Positions 32,089-42,332 of a DNA stretch of 64,000 bases are shown here, piece after piece. The stretch comes from Burkholderiales bacterium RIFOXYD12_FULL_59_19 (GTDB lineage: Bacteria; Pseudomonadota; Gammaproteobacteria; Burkholderiales; Burkholderiaceae_C): the NCBI GenBank assembly GCA_001771065.1, contig MESQ01000038.1, positions 1 through 64,000 of the forward strand, in the 5' to 3' direction. Made by a program: the position numbers and the translations under genes. Under the pieces are notes generated by a model that saw only the letters and a list, made by a program, of their open reading frames with translations, did no database searches and was not told where the DNA came from. Numbering within the stretch: the stretch's first letter is position 1; the number at the start of each line of letters is the position of its first letter.

Positions 32089-33105
32089 CTAAATATTGCC
32101 CGGATTGTACTTGAGACCCAGGCTGCTCAACGCCAGGGAAAAATCAGGCGGCACAGGCGCGGCAAAAGACAGCGCCTGCTGCGTCACCGGGTGCGAAAAA
32201 GCGAGTCGGTAGGCATGCAGCGCCTGCCTGGCCATGCCAAACGCAAGGCCCCCCCCATACAACGCATCACCCAGCAGCGGGTGCCTGAGTTGTGCCATGT
32301 GGACCCTGATCTGGTGGGTTCTACCGGTATGCAGGGTGCAGTGCACCAGACAGGCTTGGGCTGCATTCGCCAGTAATTCAAAATCGGTTCTGGCAAGCTT
32401 TCCCGGATGAAGGCTCAAGTCAACCGCCGCCATGCGCAAGCGATTGGCGGGGTCCCGGCCAATGGCGGCATCGACTTCCCGCCTGGACGCACCCAACCAG
32501 GCCCCTTGCCCAATCGCCAGGTACTGGCGCTTGACCTCCCGCGCAGCAATGGCTTTGACCAGCGCATCCATCACGGCCCGGGTACGCGCCACCACCATCA
32601 GACCACTGGTGTCCTTGTCCAGGCGATGCACAATGCCGGCACGCGGCAAATCAAAAGCTTGGGGGTCATGAGCCAGGAGTCCGTTCATCAAGGTGCCGGA
32701 CCAATTGCCGGGTGCCGGATGCACCACCAGGCCGGCGGGTTTGTTGATGACGAGCAAGTGCGCGTCCAGATAGACCACATCGAGCGCCATGGCTTCTGCC
32801 TTGAAAGCCTGGCTTTGCGGCGTCGGGCGCAGCTCAATCAGACCCGAATCCGAAGCCCTGACCTTGTGCGAGGCCTTGTACAGCACCTGACCGTTGACCA
32901 GAACACTACCGGCTTCGATGAGTTGTTGCAAATAGTTACGAGAAAACTCAGGCACTAGATCAACCAGAGCGCGATCCAATCGCATACCATGCTGGGCGCT
33001 GCCAAATGCCAGTAAGCGCTGCTCAACTTGCGGCTCGACCTGCGCGTCCTCGTCCAGCGCATCCAGGCTCAGAGGCCCCGATATAATCAATTCTGTTTTT
33101 TTCAA
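32089..33105 (-). CDS. rluD: 23S rRNA pseudouridine(1911/1915/1917) synthase RluD
   Basis: A 338-residue enzyme from the TTG at 33105, behind AAAGGC; the track start 38 codons upstream lies inside divergent bamD and is not credible. An S4 domain (MRLDRALVDLVPEFSRNYLQQLIEAGSVLVNG) precedes the catalytic domain with the aspartate in IVHRLDKDTSGLMVVAR and HTGRTHQIRVHMAQL. It modifies helix 69 of 23S rRNA. Only 14 bp separate it from divergent bamD. Confidence 0.94.
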   Translation of the reverse strand: MKKTELIISGPLSLDALDEDAQVEPQVEQRLLAFGSAQHGMRLDRALVDLVPEFSRNYLQQLIEAGSVLVNGQVLYKASHKVRASDSGLIELRPTPQSQAFKAEAMALDVVYLDAHLLVINKPAGLVVHPAPGNWSGTLMNGLLAHDPQAFDLPRAGIVHRLDKDTSGLMVVARTRAVMDALVKAIAAREVKRQYLAIGQGAWLGASRREVDAAIGRDPANRLRMAAVDLSLHPGKLARTDFELLANAAQACLVHCTLHTGRTHQIRVHMAQLRHPLLGDALYGGGLAFGMARQALHAYRLAFSHPVTQQALSFAAPVPPDFSLALSSLGLKYNPGNI

Positions 33106-33119
33106 GAAAGCCTTTCGCA

Positions 33120-33926
33120 ATGTTTCATGCCAAATTATCTGCCGTCTGCGCCTGGATTTTGGCGGCTGGCGTTTTGTTCCTGGGGGCCTGTTCGTCCGCC
33201 CCCACCGACCCAACGGCACAGTGGAGTCCCAACAAGATTTATGCCGAGGCCAAAGACGAGCTCAACAGTGGCGCCTATGACAAGGCCGTGCCCCTGCTGG
33301 AAAAACTTGAAGGCCGTGCAGCAGGAACGCCGTTGGCACAACAAGCCCAGCTTGACAAAGCGTATGCGCACTTCAAGGCCGGTGAGCCGGTGCTGGCCAC
33401 TGCCACACTGGACCGATTCATGAAATTGCACCCGGCCAGCCCGGCCATGGACTACGCGCTGTATCTCAAGGGCATCGTTAATTTCAATGACGACCTGGGC
33501 TTGTTTTCGGGGTTAACTCGCCAAGACTTGGCAGAGCGCGATCAAAAAGCGGCCAAAGATTCATTTGAATCGTTCAAGGAACTGGTGGCCCGCTTCCCTG
33601 ACTCGCGCTACGCGCCCGAGGCAAGCCAGCGCATGACTTACATCGTGAACTCGTTGGCGCAGTCCGAGGTGTATGTGGCGCGCTACTACTTTGCGCGCGG
33701 TGCCTATCTAGCGGCTATCAATCGGGCACAAATAGCCGTCTCGGACTACCAGGGGGTACCCGCCCTTGAGGAAGCTTTGTTCATCATGGTCAAGTCCTAC
33801 GATGCCCTGGGTATGACCAGCTTGCGTGACGACACCCAGCGTGTGCTCGAAAAGAATTTCCCGCAAACTCCCTATCTGACACAAGGTTTTAAAAACCCTA
33901 ACAGTCCTTGGTGGAAGATCTGGTAA
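33120..33926 (+). CDS. bamD: Outer-membrane assembly lipoprotein BamD
   Basis: A 268-residue lipoprotein (signal peptide with lipobox LGAC in VLFLGACSSAPTD). Five TPR-like repeats follow, e.g. AEAKDELNSGAYDKAVPLLE, FKAGEPVLATATLDRFMKLHP, and the conserved ALYLKGIVNFND and YYFARGAYLAAINRAQ. It is the essential partner of BamA. The divergent neighbour rluD is a common arrangement. The PP2C gene follows 4 bp downstream. Confidence 0.96.
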   Translation: MFHAKLSAVCAWILAAGVLFLGACSSAPTDPTAQWSPNKIYAEAKDELNSGAYDKAVPLLEKLEGRAAGTPLAQQAQLDKAYAHFKAGEPVLATATLDRFMKLHPASPAMDYALYLKGIVNFNDDLGLFSGLTRQDLAERDQKAAKDSFESFKELVARFPDSRYAPEASQRMTYIVNSLAQSEVYVARYYFARGAYLAAINRAQIAVSDYQGVPALEEALFIMVKSYDALGMTSLRDDTQRVLEKNFPQTPYLTQGFKNPNSPWWKIW

Positions 33927-33930
33927 CGGC

Positions 33931-34695
33931 ATGAAACCCAAAGCGTACCGAATTTCCGCTTCAACGGGTATTCACAAAGGCGATCGCGACTACCAGCAAG
34001 ACCAGGTCATCCTGATCAGCCAACCCAGAGTCAAGGGCTGTTTGCTGGCGGTGCTGGCCGACGGCATGGGCGGCCGCAGTGGTGGACGCAAGGCGTCAGA
34101 CCAGGTCATGCTGACCGCGCGTCAGCTGTTTGAACGTTATGACCCGGCCACGGACGACCCGCAAGCCACCCTGAAACAGCTGCTCAGCGAGGCCCACACA
34201 GTCATTCGCCTAACGGCTATTTCGGCGGAACAAGAACCCCACAGCACCATTGTTGCCTTTCTGGTCAACCCCGGCGGTGACTGCTACTGGATTCATGCAG
34301 GTGATTCACGCATTTACCATTTTCAGGGAACCAGGCTCATCAAGCGAACGCTGGACCACTCTTACGTTCAAATGTTGGTCGATCGGGGAGAAATCACCGA
34401 AGAGGAGGCCAACAAGCACCCGAAATCGAACATTTTGATGGGTTGCCTGGGCTCAGAAAATGCCCCCCCCATGACACTCCACTTCATCCCCAAGATGCGT
34501 GCCGGCGATACCTTGATGGCGTGCAGTGACGGGGTTTGGCACTATTTCACCGATGCCGAGTTGGGCAACGTACTGGCGGCGCTGGCGCCTCGAGAGGCCA
34601 CGGAATTTTTGATTGACAAGGCCAGGGAGCGGGCGCAGGGAGGCGGCGACAACCTGTCTCTGGTCATCGTCAAATTCGAAGCCATGGACACGTGA
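33931..34695 (+). CDS. PP2C-family serine/threonine phosphatase
   Basis: A 254-residue Mg/Mn-dependent phosphatase. The metal-binding aspartates are in GDRDYQQDQV, LADGMGGRSGG, HAGDSRIYHF, CSDGVWHYFTD and GGDNLSLVIV, so the set is complete. Relatives (PppA/Stp1 type) oppose Hanks-type kinases. No kinase lies in the window, so the partner is elsewhere. It starts 4 bp after bamD and is probably co-transcribed, which would tie it to envelope assembly (inference). Confidence 0.9.
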   Translation: MKPKAYRISASTGIHKGDRDYQQDQVILISQPRVKGCLLAVLADGMGGRSGGRKASDQVMLTARQLFERYDPATDDPQATLKQLLSEAHTVIRLTAISAEQEPHSTIVAFLVNPGGDCYWIHAGDSRIYHFQGTRLIKRTLDHSYVQMLVDRGEITEEEANKHPKSNILMGCLGSENAPPMTLHFIPKMRAGDTLMACSDGVWHYFTDAELGNVLAALAPREATEFLIDKARERAQGGGDNLSLVIVKFEAMDT

Positions 34696-34730
34696 GCCAG
34701 TCCCCGGACGCCAGAGTATGGCGCAGCAGG

Positions 34731-35102
34731 TCAAGGCTGAGCCGTTGACCGGCTGGCCTTCTCAAGGCCTTTTTGCTGAATTTTGTTCAAGGTGTTGATC
34801 GCCTTGGTTTGCCGCTCAAGGTCGTTGAGAATCACTTCTTGACGCCGCAGGTCGTCCAGCGCCAGGCGTTTTTGGGCGCGTACCTGGCGCAGACAGTCAG
34901 ATACCGCAAACTTTTGATAACAGTCGGTTTGTGCCCGTTGCGCAGTGGCCTCGTGTTGCAGTCGCAATTGCTGAATACGCAAGCGCTCTTGCGGGACTTG
35001 CAAGGGCACCGCTGGCGCCTCGTCTGGCGCAGCCAGCAGCTGCGGCGAGCCAACGATGCCCGCAACCAGAAAAACCAAAACAGGCAACAGAGCTGGCTTC
35101 AT
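34731..35102 (-). CDS. Secreted hypothetical protein with coiled coil
   Basis: A 123-residue protein; the start at 35102 makes an ATGA overlap with the zapE stop. A signal peptide (MKPALLPVLVFLVAGIVGSPQLLAAP) precedes a long charged alpha-helical region (RLRIQQLRLQHEATAQRAQ) with two cysteines (TDCYQKFAVSDCLRQ), probably a disulfide, and a second helix (NDLERQTKAINTLNKIQQK). I do not recognise a named family. Export to the periplasm and coupling to zapE are the only supported points. Confidence 0.75.
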   Translation of the reverse strand: MKPALLPVLVFLVAGIVGSPQLLAAPDEAPAVPLQVPQERLRIQQLRLQHEATAQRAQTDCYQKFAVSDCLRQVRAQKRLALDDLRRQEVILNDLERQTKAINTLNKIQQKGLEKASRSTAQP

Positions 35103-36196
35103 GTCAGGCACGTGTCCACATCACGGCGGCCCAGCGCAAGGAACTCAGCCGACTGCATCTCATGAAGACGCGATACGGTACGGGCAAATTCATTGGCCAT
35201 CAAACCTTCCGTGTACAACTGGGGTGCGGCTACTTCTGCCGAAATAATGAGCTTGACCCGCCGGTCATAGAGCACGTCCACCAACCAGGTAAAGCGACGC
35301 GCCTCGGATGACATACGCGGTGCCATTTGCGGCACATCACTGAGCAGCACCGTATGGAACTGCGTGGCAATTTCAAGGTAATCATTTTGCGAGCGCGGGC
35401 CGCCGCAAAGTGTTTTAAAGTCAAACCACACCAGACCACCCGCTTTGCGCCGTGCATAAATTTTACGCGCCTCGATCTGCAAGGTCGGGTCTTCGTCCTG
35501 GGTTTCTGCCAGGCGCTCGAAAGCGTTGCGCATGGCGTCGTCCACCACCACACCCAAGGGCGAATGGTACAGCGCCAGCTGCGCCAGGGTTTGCCCACGG
35601 TAGTCGGTCCCGTGGTCCACATTGACCACATGGAGTTGCGCCTTCAACAAGGCAATGGCGGGCAAAAAGCGGTCACGGTTCAAGCCGTGGAGGTACAAGT
35701 CATCGGGCTTGAAATTGGACGTCGTCACAAAACCCACGCCTTGTTCAAACAAGGCATTCAGCAGTCTGTGCAGGATCATGGCGTCGGTGATGTCCGACAC
35801 ATGAAACTCGTCAAAACAGATCAGGCGGTACTTCTCGGCCATCCGTTTGGCCAACAGATTCAACGGATTTGGCGTGCCCTGCATATTGGCCAGCTCCCGG
35901 TGCACCTCACGCATGAATTCATGAAAATGCAGCCGGGTCTTGCGTTTCAGGGGTACCGCGCTGTAAAAGCAATCCATCAAAAAGCTCTTGCCGCGACCGA
36001 CGCCGCCGTACATGTAAACACCACGCGGAATGGCAGGGCGATTGATCAGCTTTTTAAGCGCGTTGGAGCGCTGCTCCCGGTACTTGCCCCATTCACGTGA
36101 ACAGGCTTCAAGCACTTGCACGGCGCGCAGCTGTGCCGGGTCCGCGCTGTAACCACGCGCCAGTAGCTCGGCTTGGTAGATTTTTTTAACTGTCAC
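35099..36196 (-). CDS. zapE: Cell-division ATPase ZapE (AFG1 family)
   Basis: A 365-residue P-loop ATPase: Walker A GGVGRGKSFLMDCFY, Walker B with RLICFDEFHVSDITDAM, and downstream ATSNFKPDDLYLHGL. C-terminal ARRFTWLVDVLYDRRVKLIISAEV completes the AFG1 family pattern. It binds and destabilises FtsZ under stress conditions. In many Betaproteobacteria it follows the 2-oxoglutarate dehydrogenase genes, as here (72 bp after lpd). Confidence 0.93.
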   Translation of the reverse strand: MTVKKIYQAELLARGYSADPAQLRAVQVLEACSREWGKYREQRSNALKKLINRPAIPRGVYMYGGVGRGKSFLMDCFYSAVPLKRKTRLHFHEFMREVHRELANMQGTPNPLNLLAKRMAEKYRLICFDEFHVSDITDAMILHRLLNALFEQGVGFVTTSNFKPDDLYLHGLNRDRFLPAIALLKAQLHVVNVDHGTDYRGQTLAQLALYHSPLGVVVDDAMRNAFERLAETQDEDPTLQIEARKIYARRKAGGLVWFDFKTLCGGPRSQNDYLEIATQFHTVLLSDVPQMAPRMSSEARRFTWLVDVLYDRRVKLIISAEVAAPQLYTEGLMANEFARTVSRLHEMQSAEFLALGRRDVDTCLT

Positions 36197-36268
36197 TTGG
36201 GACCGATCGCAGAAAAAATGACAGCCTGAACTTGGGTCTCAAGCCCAGACCGCCATCTTCGTGCCAAT

Positions 36269-37696
36269 TCAGAAGTTCAGGGTACGCTTGTCAACCGCCA
36301 GCGCGGCTTCCTTGGTGGACTCGCTCAAGGAAGGATGAGCGTGGCAAACGCGGGCAATGTCTTCACTGCTGGCGCGGAATTCCATCGCCAACACACATTC
36401 GGCAATCAATTCGCTGGCCAAAGGGCCAACAATGTGCACGCCCAGAATCTCGTCCGTGACGGCATCGGCCAGCATCTTGACCATGCCGGTGGTGTCACCC
36501 AGCGCACGCGCGCGGCCGTTGGCCAGGAACGGGAAAGTACCGGCCTTGTAAGCCACGCCGTCAGCCTTGAGCTGTTGCTCGGTGCGGCCGACCCAGGCAA
36601 TTTCGGGGCTGGTGTAAATGACCCAGGGGACAGTGTTGAAATTGACATGGCCGTGTTGCCCGGCAATACGTTCGGCCACCGCCACGCCTTCTTCCTCAGC
36701 CTTGTGCGCCAGCATCGGGCCGCGCACCACATCACCCACCGCCCAGACGCCGGGCAGATTGGACTTGCAGTCAGCGTCAACCACAATCGCACCGCGCTCG
36801 TCGAGCTTCAGGCCCACCGCTTCGGCATTCAAACCGGTGGTGTTGGGCACCCGGCCAATCGACACGATCAGTTTGTCAACGTCGAGCGTCTGAGCTTCGC
36901 CCTTGGCATTGGTCCAGGCCACGCTGACACCTTTTTTGCCGACCTTGACGGCGCCTACCTTCACACCGAGTTCGATCTTGAGGCCTTGTTTGACAAAAGC
37001 TTTGTGCGCTTCCTTGGCAATTTGCTGGTCCACCGCGCCCAAAAAGTCTGGCAAACCTTCCAAAATAGTGACCTCGGCACCCAGACGGCGCCAGACCGAG
37101 CCCATTTCAAGGCCAATCACACCCGAGCCAATCAGACCCAATTTCTTAGGCACGTCGGTCAAAGCCAAAGCGCCTTCGTTCGACAGAACCATGGTTTCGT
37201 CAAAAGCCGCCCCGGGCAGCGCACGGGCATTGGAGCCGGTGGCCACAATGATCTGCTGACCCACCAGAGTTTCTTCAGCGGCACCGGCGACCTTAATTTC
37301 ATAACCACCCTCAACCGCTTTCACAAACGAGGCACGGCCGTGGAAAAAGCTGACCTTGTTCTTTTTGAACAGGTACAGGATGCCGTCGTTGTTTTGCTTG
37401 ACCACGGCGTCCTTGCGCGCCACCATTTTGGCGGCGTCCATGCTCAAACCCTTGACCGTGATGCCATGGTCGGCAAAGTGGTGGCTGGCCTGCTCAAAAT
37501 GCTCACTCGACTGCAACAGCGCCTTGCTCGGAATGCAACCCACATTGGTGCAGGTCCCGCCCGGCGCCGGGCCGCCCTTGGCGTTTTTCCACTCGTCCAC
37601 ACAGGCCACGTTTTTGCCCAACTGGGCAGCGCGAATGGCGGCAATGTAGCCACCCGGGCCGCCACCAATCACGATCACATCAAATTGTTTGCTCAT
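36269..37696 (-). CDS. lpdA: Dihydrolipoyl dehydrogenase (E3)
   Basis: A 475-residue flavoprotein with the FAD fold [17 protein letters not shown], the redox disulfide [15 protein letters not shown], the NAD fold [38 protein letters not shown] and the catalytic His-Glu in HAHPSLSE. It reoxidises lipoyl groups of the 2-oxoglutarate dehydrogenase complex and possibly others. Order sucA-sucB-lpd on one strand; lpd is set off from sucB by 227 bp containing a large hairpin. Confidence 0.96.
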   Translation of the reverse strand: MSKQFDVIVIGGGPGGYIAAIRAAQLGKNVACVDEWKNAKGGPAPGGTCTNVGCIPSKALLQSSEHFEQASHHFADHGITVKGLSMDAAKMVARKDAVVKQNNDGILYLFKKNKVSFFHGRASFVKAVEGGYEIKVAGAAEETLVGQQIIVATGSNARALPGAAFDETMVLSNEGALALTDVPKKLGLIGSGVIGLEMGSVWRRLGAEVTILEGLPDFLGAVDQQIAKEAHKAFVKQGLKIELGVKVGAVKVGKKGVSVAWTNAKGEAQTLDVDKLIVSIGRVPNTTGLNAEAVGLKLDERGAIVVDADCKSNLPGVWAVGDVVRGPMLAHKAEEEGVAVAERIAGQHGHVNFNTVPWVIYTSPEIAWVGRTEQQLKADGVAYKAGTFPFLANGRARALGDTTGMVKMLADAVTDEILGVHIVGPLASELIAECVLAMEFRASSEDIARVCHAHPSLSESTKEAALAVDKRTLNF

Positions 37697-37766
37697 TTTT
37701 TACTTTCTAACTACTATAACTTACTGCCATTCTGGTTCATGAAATGACTCCCGACAGCGCCTAGCG

Positions 37767-37882
37767 GCATGTGTTGGGTGTCTGACGCAGCGTGGACTTG
37801 GGGTTTTGCCAAATAAAGGAGGAGGATTGGGGCTGAGCCCCAATCCGGGGGACATTCGCGGAGTCAGATACCCAATACGCGC
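37767..37882. repeat. Long imperfect hairpin between sucB and lpd
   Basis: Outer arms 37767-37792 and 37857-37882 pair over 26 positions with six non-Watson-Crick positions, several of them G-U compatible. Nested inside is a perfect 11-bp stem GGATTGGGGCT-G-AGCCCCAATCC (37824-37846). There is no T run, so a rho-independent terminator is unlikely. Possible roles are an RNA-processing or stability element that sets lpd level against sucAB, or an intergenic palindromic repeat. Confidence 0.6.
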
Positions 37883-37923
37883 TGCGGCTTAAAGCGAACT
37901 GCTTGGCAATGATGAATTGATTT

Positions 37924-39198
37924 TCAAATGTCAAACAACAGGCGAGCCGGGTCTTCCAGCGCTTCTTTCATGGCCACCAGGCCCAGCACGGCTTCGCGGC
38001 CGTCGATGATGCGGTGGTCGTAGCTCATGGCAAAGTAGTTCATGGGGCGCACCACAACCTGGCCGTTTTCCACCATGGCGCGGTCTTTGGTGGCGTGCAC
38101 ACCCAGAATGGCGCTTTGCGGCGGGTTGATGATGGGGGTGGACATCATGGAACCAAAGGTGCCGCCATTGCTGATCGAGAAGGTGCCGCCGGTCATTTCT
38201 TCCATGCCGAGCTTGCCGTCACGTGCCTTGGTACCGAATTCGGCAATCTTCTTCTCGATGTCGGCAAAACTCATCTGGTCAGCGTTACGCAAAATCGGCA
38301 CCACCAAGCCGCGGGGTGAACCCACCGCGATACCGATGTCAAAAAAACCGTGGTAAACGATGTCGGTACCGTCCACCGACGCGTTGAGCACGGGGAATTT
38401 TTTGAGGGCATGCACCGCCGCCTTGACGAAGAAGCTCATGAAGCCCAGCTTGACGCCATGCTCTTTCTCAAACCGGTCCTGCATGCGCTTGCGCATGTCC
38501 ATCACCGGGGCCATGTTGATCTCGTTGAACGTGGTCAGGATGGCGTTGGTTGATTGCGACTGCAGCAGACGCTCGGCAACGCGGGCGCGCAGGCGGCTCA
38601 TGGGCACGCGCTGTTCCGGACGGCCTTCCAGTGAAGCCGCCAGGCTGCTGGTCGGCGCAGCCACCTGGGGCAGCAAGGGTGCGGCCGGTTTGGCCGCGGG
38701 CATGACCGGCGCTGCAGCAGCCTTGGGAGCGGCCACAGCAGCCAGCACGTCACCCTTGGTCACGCGGCCGTCCTTGCCGGTGCCTGCCACGGAACCCGCA
38801 GCCAGCTGGTTGTCAGCCATCAGCTTGGCGGCTGCCGGCATGGCGACACCCGCCATGGAGCCACTGACCGGAGCCGACGCAAGCGCTGCAGCAGGAGCTG
38901 CGGCCGCAGCCATCGCCGCCACTACCGGGGCGACTGGCGCGGAAGCTCCTGCGACAGCTTCGGTGTCGATACGGGCGATCAACTGGTCAGCGGCGACGGT
39001 TGTGCCATCGGGCTCAATGATCTCGACGATGACACCGGCAGAGGGCGCAGGAACTTCCAGCACGACCTTGTCGGTTTCGACATCAATCAGGATTTCATCC
39101 ACAGCGACAGCGTCGCCCACTTTTTTCTTCCACTGCAACAGGGTGGCTTCGGCCACGGATTCGGACAGTTGCGGGACTTTGACTTCTACGATTGCCAT
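37924..39198 (-). CDS. sucB: Dihydrolipoyl succinyltransferase (E2 of 2-oxoglutarate dehydrogenase)
   Basis: A 424-residue E2 from the ATG at 39198 ([20 protein letters not shown]). The lipoyl domain carries its lysine in [14 protein letters not shown]. An Ala/Pro linker leads to the E3-binding domain ([29 protein letters not shown]). The acyltransferase domain has [19 protein letters not shown] and the catalytic [17 protein letters not shown]. It transfers succinyl groups to CoA. sucA lies 80 bp upstream. Confidence 0.96.
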   Translation of the reverse strand: MAIVEVKVPQLSESVAEATLLQWKKKVGDAVAVDEILIDVETDKVVLEVPAPSAGVIVEIIEPDGTTVAADQLIARIDTEAVAGASAPVAPVVAAMAAAAAPAAALASAPVSGSMAGVAMPAAAKLMADNQLAAGSVAGTGKDGRVTKGDVLAAVAAPKAAAAPVMPAAKPAAPLLPQVAAPTSSLAASLEGRPEQRVPMSRLRARVAERLLQSQSTNAILTTFNEINMAPVMDMRKRMQDRFEKEHGVKLGFMSFFVKAAVHALKKFPVLNASVDGTDIVYHGFFDIGIAVGSPRGLVVPILRNADQMSFADIEKKIAEFGTKARDGKLGMEEMTGGTFSISNGGTFGSMMSTPIINPPQSAILGVHATKDRAMVENGQVVVRPMNYFAMSYDHRIIDGREAVLGLVAMKEALEDPARLLFDI

Positions 39199-39278
39199 AA
39201 CAATTCTTTCAAAATAATCTTGAGGGTTTGGGCGGCGAACCATGCGCCCGCCCAAAACGGTTGGGGTCGGGGGCTGCC

Positions 39279-42149
39279 TTACTTGGACAGGATGAAGCCC
39301 TTGAGCTTGCCAAAGGCGCCTTCAACCAGCGCCTTTTGCTGCTCCTGGTGCAGGTGGGAATAACCCACGGCCGGTGACGCTGATGCCACCCGGCCGGAGT
39401 AACCCAGCTTTTGCCCCTCAAGCATGTTCTCGTGAATGTAGTGCTGCACAAAAAACCAGGCGCCCTGGTTTTGTGGTTCGTCTTGCGTCCACACCACCTC
39501 GGTCGCATTGGGGTACTTTTTCAGCTCGGTCGCAAATGCCTTGTGCGGGAACGGGTAGAGCTGCTCAACACGGATGATGGCAACGTCATCGCTGCCTTTT
39601 TCTTCACGCTTTTTGGCCAGGTCGTAATACACCTTGCCGGAGCAGGCCACCAGCCGCTTGACCTTGTCGCCCTTGAGCGCCTTTTGATCGGGGATGATGG
39701 TCTGGAAGCTGCCCTTGGTGAATTCAGCCAGCGGGGAAGCGGCATCCTTGTGACGCAAGAGCGACTTGGGCGTGAAGATCACCAGCGGTTTGCGCAGGTT
39801 GCGCACCATCTGGCGACGCAGTACGTGGAAGATCTGGCTGGCCGTGGTAGGTTGCACCAATTGCATATTGGTGTCTGCTGCCAGCTGCATAAAACGCTCG
39901 ACACGTGCCGAGGAGTGCTCCGGGCCCTGGCCCTCATAGCCGTGCGGCAACATCATGGTCAAGCCATTCACACGGCCCCACTTGACTTCGCCAGAGGCAA
40001 TAAACTGGTCGATCACCACCTGGGCACCGTTGGCAAAGTCGCCAAACTGGGCTTCCCAGATCACCAATGTGTTGGGGTCGTTGGACGCGTAACCGTACTC
40101 AAAACCCAGCACGGCTTCTTCTGACAAGATGGAGTCAATGACAACAAACGGGGCCTGATTTTCAGCCACATTCTGCAGCGGCACGTAGGTGCCCTCGTCC
40201 CACTTTTCACGGCTTTGGTCATGAATCACCGCGTGACGATGGGTAAAGGTGCCCCGGCCACAGTCTTCACCCGACAAACGCACCGGGTAGCCACTGGCCA
40301 CCAGCGACGCAAACGCCATGTGCTCACCCATACCCCAATCCACCGGAATATCACCCCGCCCCATGGCGGCGCGGTCGTCGTAGACCTTTTTCACCAGCGG
40401 ATGCGCGGTCAGGCTGCCAGGCAACGTGGTGATCTTTTCTGCCAGGCGTTTCCACTCGCTCATGGGAATCGCGGTGTCACCCGCGTCGGTCCACTTCTTG
40501 CCCAGGAAGGGCGTCCAATCCACGGCGTACTTGCTCTTGAAATTGGTCAATACCGGGTCGATCGTGTGTTTACCCGCGTCCATCGCGGCACGGAAGGCCT
40601 TGAACATGTCGTCGCCCAGCGTGACGCCCATACCTTGTGCCGCGAGCTTGTCGGCATACAGCTTGCGGGTACCGGGGTGGGCTGCGATTTTTTTGTACAT
40701 CAGCGGCTGAGTCAGCGCTGGCGTGTCCTGCTCGTTGTGGCCGAGTTTTCGGAAACAAATGATGTCAAGTACCACATCTTTGCGGAACTCCATGCGGTAT
40801 TCCAGAGCCCACTGCATGGCCATCACCACGGCTTCAGGATCATCACCATTGACGTGCATCACCGGCGCTTCGACGCCCTTGACGATGTCGGTGCAATACA
40901 GCGTGGAGCGGTAGTCGCGCGGGTCAGAGGTGGTGAAACCAATCTGATTGTTGATGATCAGGTGCACCGTGCCCGCTGTGCTGTAACCACGGGTTTGGGC
41001 CAGTGCCAGCGTTTCCTGGTTGACCCCTTGACCGGCGAACGCGGCATCACCGTGCACCAGTACCGGCAGCACCTGGCGGCCAGTCGGGTCGGCGCGGCGG
41101 TCCATACGGGCACGCACTGAACCTTCAACCACCGGGTTGACAATTTCAAGGTGCGACGGATTAAACGCCAGGCTCAGGTGCACCGGACCACCGGGGGTGG
41201 TCACGTCGGAGCTGAAGCCCTGGTGGTACTTCACGTCGCCAGCCGGCAGGTCTTCCGGGGCGGTGTGGTCAAACTCGGCAAACAAATCAGCGGGCATTTT
41301 GCCCAGGGTGTTCACCAGCACGTTCAGGCGGCCACGGTGGGCCATGCCGATCACGATCTCCTGCACGCCCAAACTGCCCGCCTGCTGAATCAGCTGGTCC
41401 ATGGCGGCAATAAAACTCTCGCCACCTTCCAGTGAAAAACGCTTCTGACCCACGTACTTGGTATGCAGGAAGCGCTCCAGGCCTTCAGCGGCTGTAAGGC
41501 GTCCAAGAATGTGCTTTTTCTGATCTGCCGTGAAATTGGGCTTGCTGCGCACGCTTTCCAGCTTTTGTTGCCACCAGCGCTTTTGCGTCTGGTCGGATAA
41601 ATACATGTATTCCGCGCCAATCGAGCCGCAATAGGTTTCGCGCAAGGCATTGAGCAAATCGCGCAGCGACATCACCTCTTTGCCGAAGAAAGTGTTGCTG
41701 GTATTGAACACGGTTTCCTGATCGGCATCGGAGAAACCATAAAAAGACGGCTCCAGTTCGGGAATTGGCTGGCGCTCGGTACGCTTCAGGGGATCGAGGT
41801 CAGCCCAGCCGGAACCAACATTACGGTAAGCCGCGATCAACTGCTGGACAAATACCCGCTTGCGCCCAAGATCAGAGTCGGCGCCGGCAGCTACCACAAC
41901 TCTGGTGCCGCCTTGTTTTGCACGTTCGGCAAAGGCGTTGATGACAGGCTGATGGGGGACGTCCCTGGCATTTGAGCCATCCACGGCAGGCACATTTTGC
42001 AGGGAATCAAAATAATCACGCCAGGTATCCGGCACACTGCCTGGATTGGCCAGGTAGTTTTCGTACATCTCTTCGACGTAGGGGGCGTTACCACCAAAAA
42101 GGTAGGTATTCGCCTGGTAGGCTTGGTAAACCGTGTTGGTCTCACTCAT
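39279..42149 (-). CDS. sucA: 2-oxoglutarate dehydrogenase E1
   Basis: A 956-residue thiamine-diphosphate enzyme, from the internal ATG at 42149 ([20 protein letters not shown]); the 25 upstream track residues are leader. Family blocks include [93 protein letters not shown] and the C-terminal [16 protein letters not shown]. It decarboxylates 2-oxoglutarate in the TCA cycle. Confidence 0.97.
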   Translation of the reverse strand: MSETNTVYQAYQANTYLFGGNAPYVEEMYENYLANPGSVPDTWRDYFDSLQNVPAVDGSNARDVPHQPVINAFAERAKQGGTRVVVAAGADSDLGRKRVFVQQLIAAYRNVGSGWADLDPLKRTERQPIPELEPSFYGFSDADQETVFNTSNTFFGKEVMSLRDLLNALRETYCGSIGAEYMYLSDQTQKRWWQQKLESVRSKPNFTADQKKHILGRLTAAEGLERFLHTKYVGQKRFSLEGGESFIAAMDQLIQQAGSLGVQEIVIGMAHRGRLNVLVNTLGKMPADLFAEFDHTAPEDLPAGDVKYHQGFSSDVTTPGGPVHLSLAFNPSHLEIVNPVVEGSVRARMDRRADPTGRQVLPVLVHGDAAFAGQGVNQETLALAQTRGYSTAGTVHLIINNQIGFTTSDPRDYRSTLYCTDIVKGVEAPVMHVNGDDPEAVVMAMQWALEYRMEFRKDVVLDIICFRKLGHNEQDTPALTQPLMYKKIAAHPGTRKLYADKLAAQGMGVTLGDDMFKAFRAAMDAGKHTIDPVLTNFKSKYAVDWTPFLGKKWTDAGDTAIPMSEWKRLAEKITTLPGSLTAHPLVKKVYDDRAAMGRGDIPVDWGMGEHMAFASLVASGYPVRLSGEDCGRGTFTHRHAVIHDQSREKWDEGTYVPLQNVAENQAPFVVIDSILSEEAVLGFEYGYASNDPNTLVIWEAQFGDFANGAQVVIDQFIASGEVKWGRVNGLTMMLPHGYEGQGPEHSSARVERFMQLAADTNMQLVQPTTASQIFHVLRRQMVRNLRKPLVIFTPKSLLRHKDAASPLAEFTKGSFQTIIPDQKALKGDKVKRLVACSGKVYYDLAKKREEKGSDDVAIIRVEQLYPFPHKAFATELKKYPNATEVVWTQDEPQNQGAWFFVQHYIHENMLEGQKLGYSGRVASASPAVGYSHLHQEQQKALVEGAFGKLKGFILSK

Positions 42150-42235
42150 ATTTCGCTGACTTTCATTTCCCTTGAGGAAACTTTGGCTGGTTAAAGCTGA
42201 TGGTTGATTAACCTCCCGCGTCACGGCTTGACCGT
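42150..42235 (-). ncRNA. Candidate sucA leader RNA motif
   Basis: The transcript just ahead of the sucA ATG contains three small hairpin candidates in order: GGTT-AATC-AACC, CTTT...AAAG, and TTTCC-TCAAG-GGAAA, the last of which sequesters the purine-rich AAGGGAAA. Burkholderiales are known to carry a conserved sucA RNA motif in this 5' UTR position. Location and taxon fit, but I judged this by eye without a covariance model, so it is tentative. Confidence 0.4.
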
Positions 42236-42277
42236 TTGGCGGATGCGACAGTGGCGTTGGAAGGGCCTGATGCAGAA

Positions 42278-42311
42278 AAGGATTGTGCCACCGAAAAGCA
42301 GCACAATCCTT
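42278..42311 (-). terminator. Hairpin terminator downstream of prpE
   Basis: AAGGATTGTGC and GCACAATCCTT form a perfect 11-bp stem with a 12-base loop, 22 bases beyond the prpE stop in its direction of transcription. On the minus strand it ends in CCTTTTCTG, a weak U run. It probably ends prpE transcription ahead of the sucA promoter. Confidence 0.55.
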
Positions 42312-42332
42312 ACAGGCAAAGATTGACCCTAA

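Noticed and set aside
36335-37747. 470-residue plus-strand ORF across lpd
   Set aside because: Antisense shadow of the intact dihydrolipoyl dehydrogenase gene.
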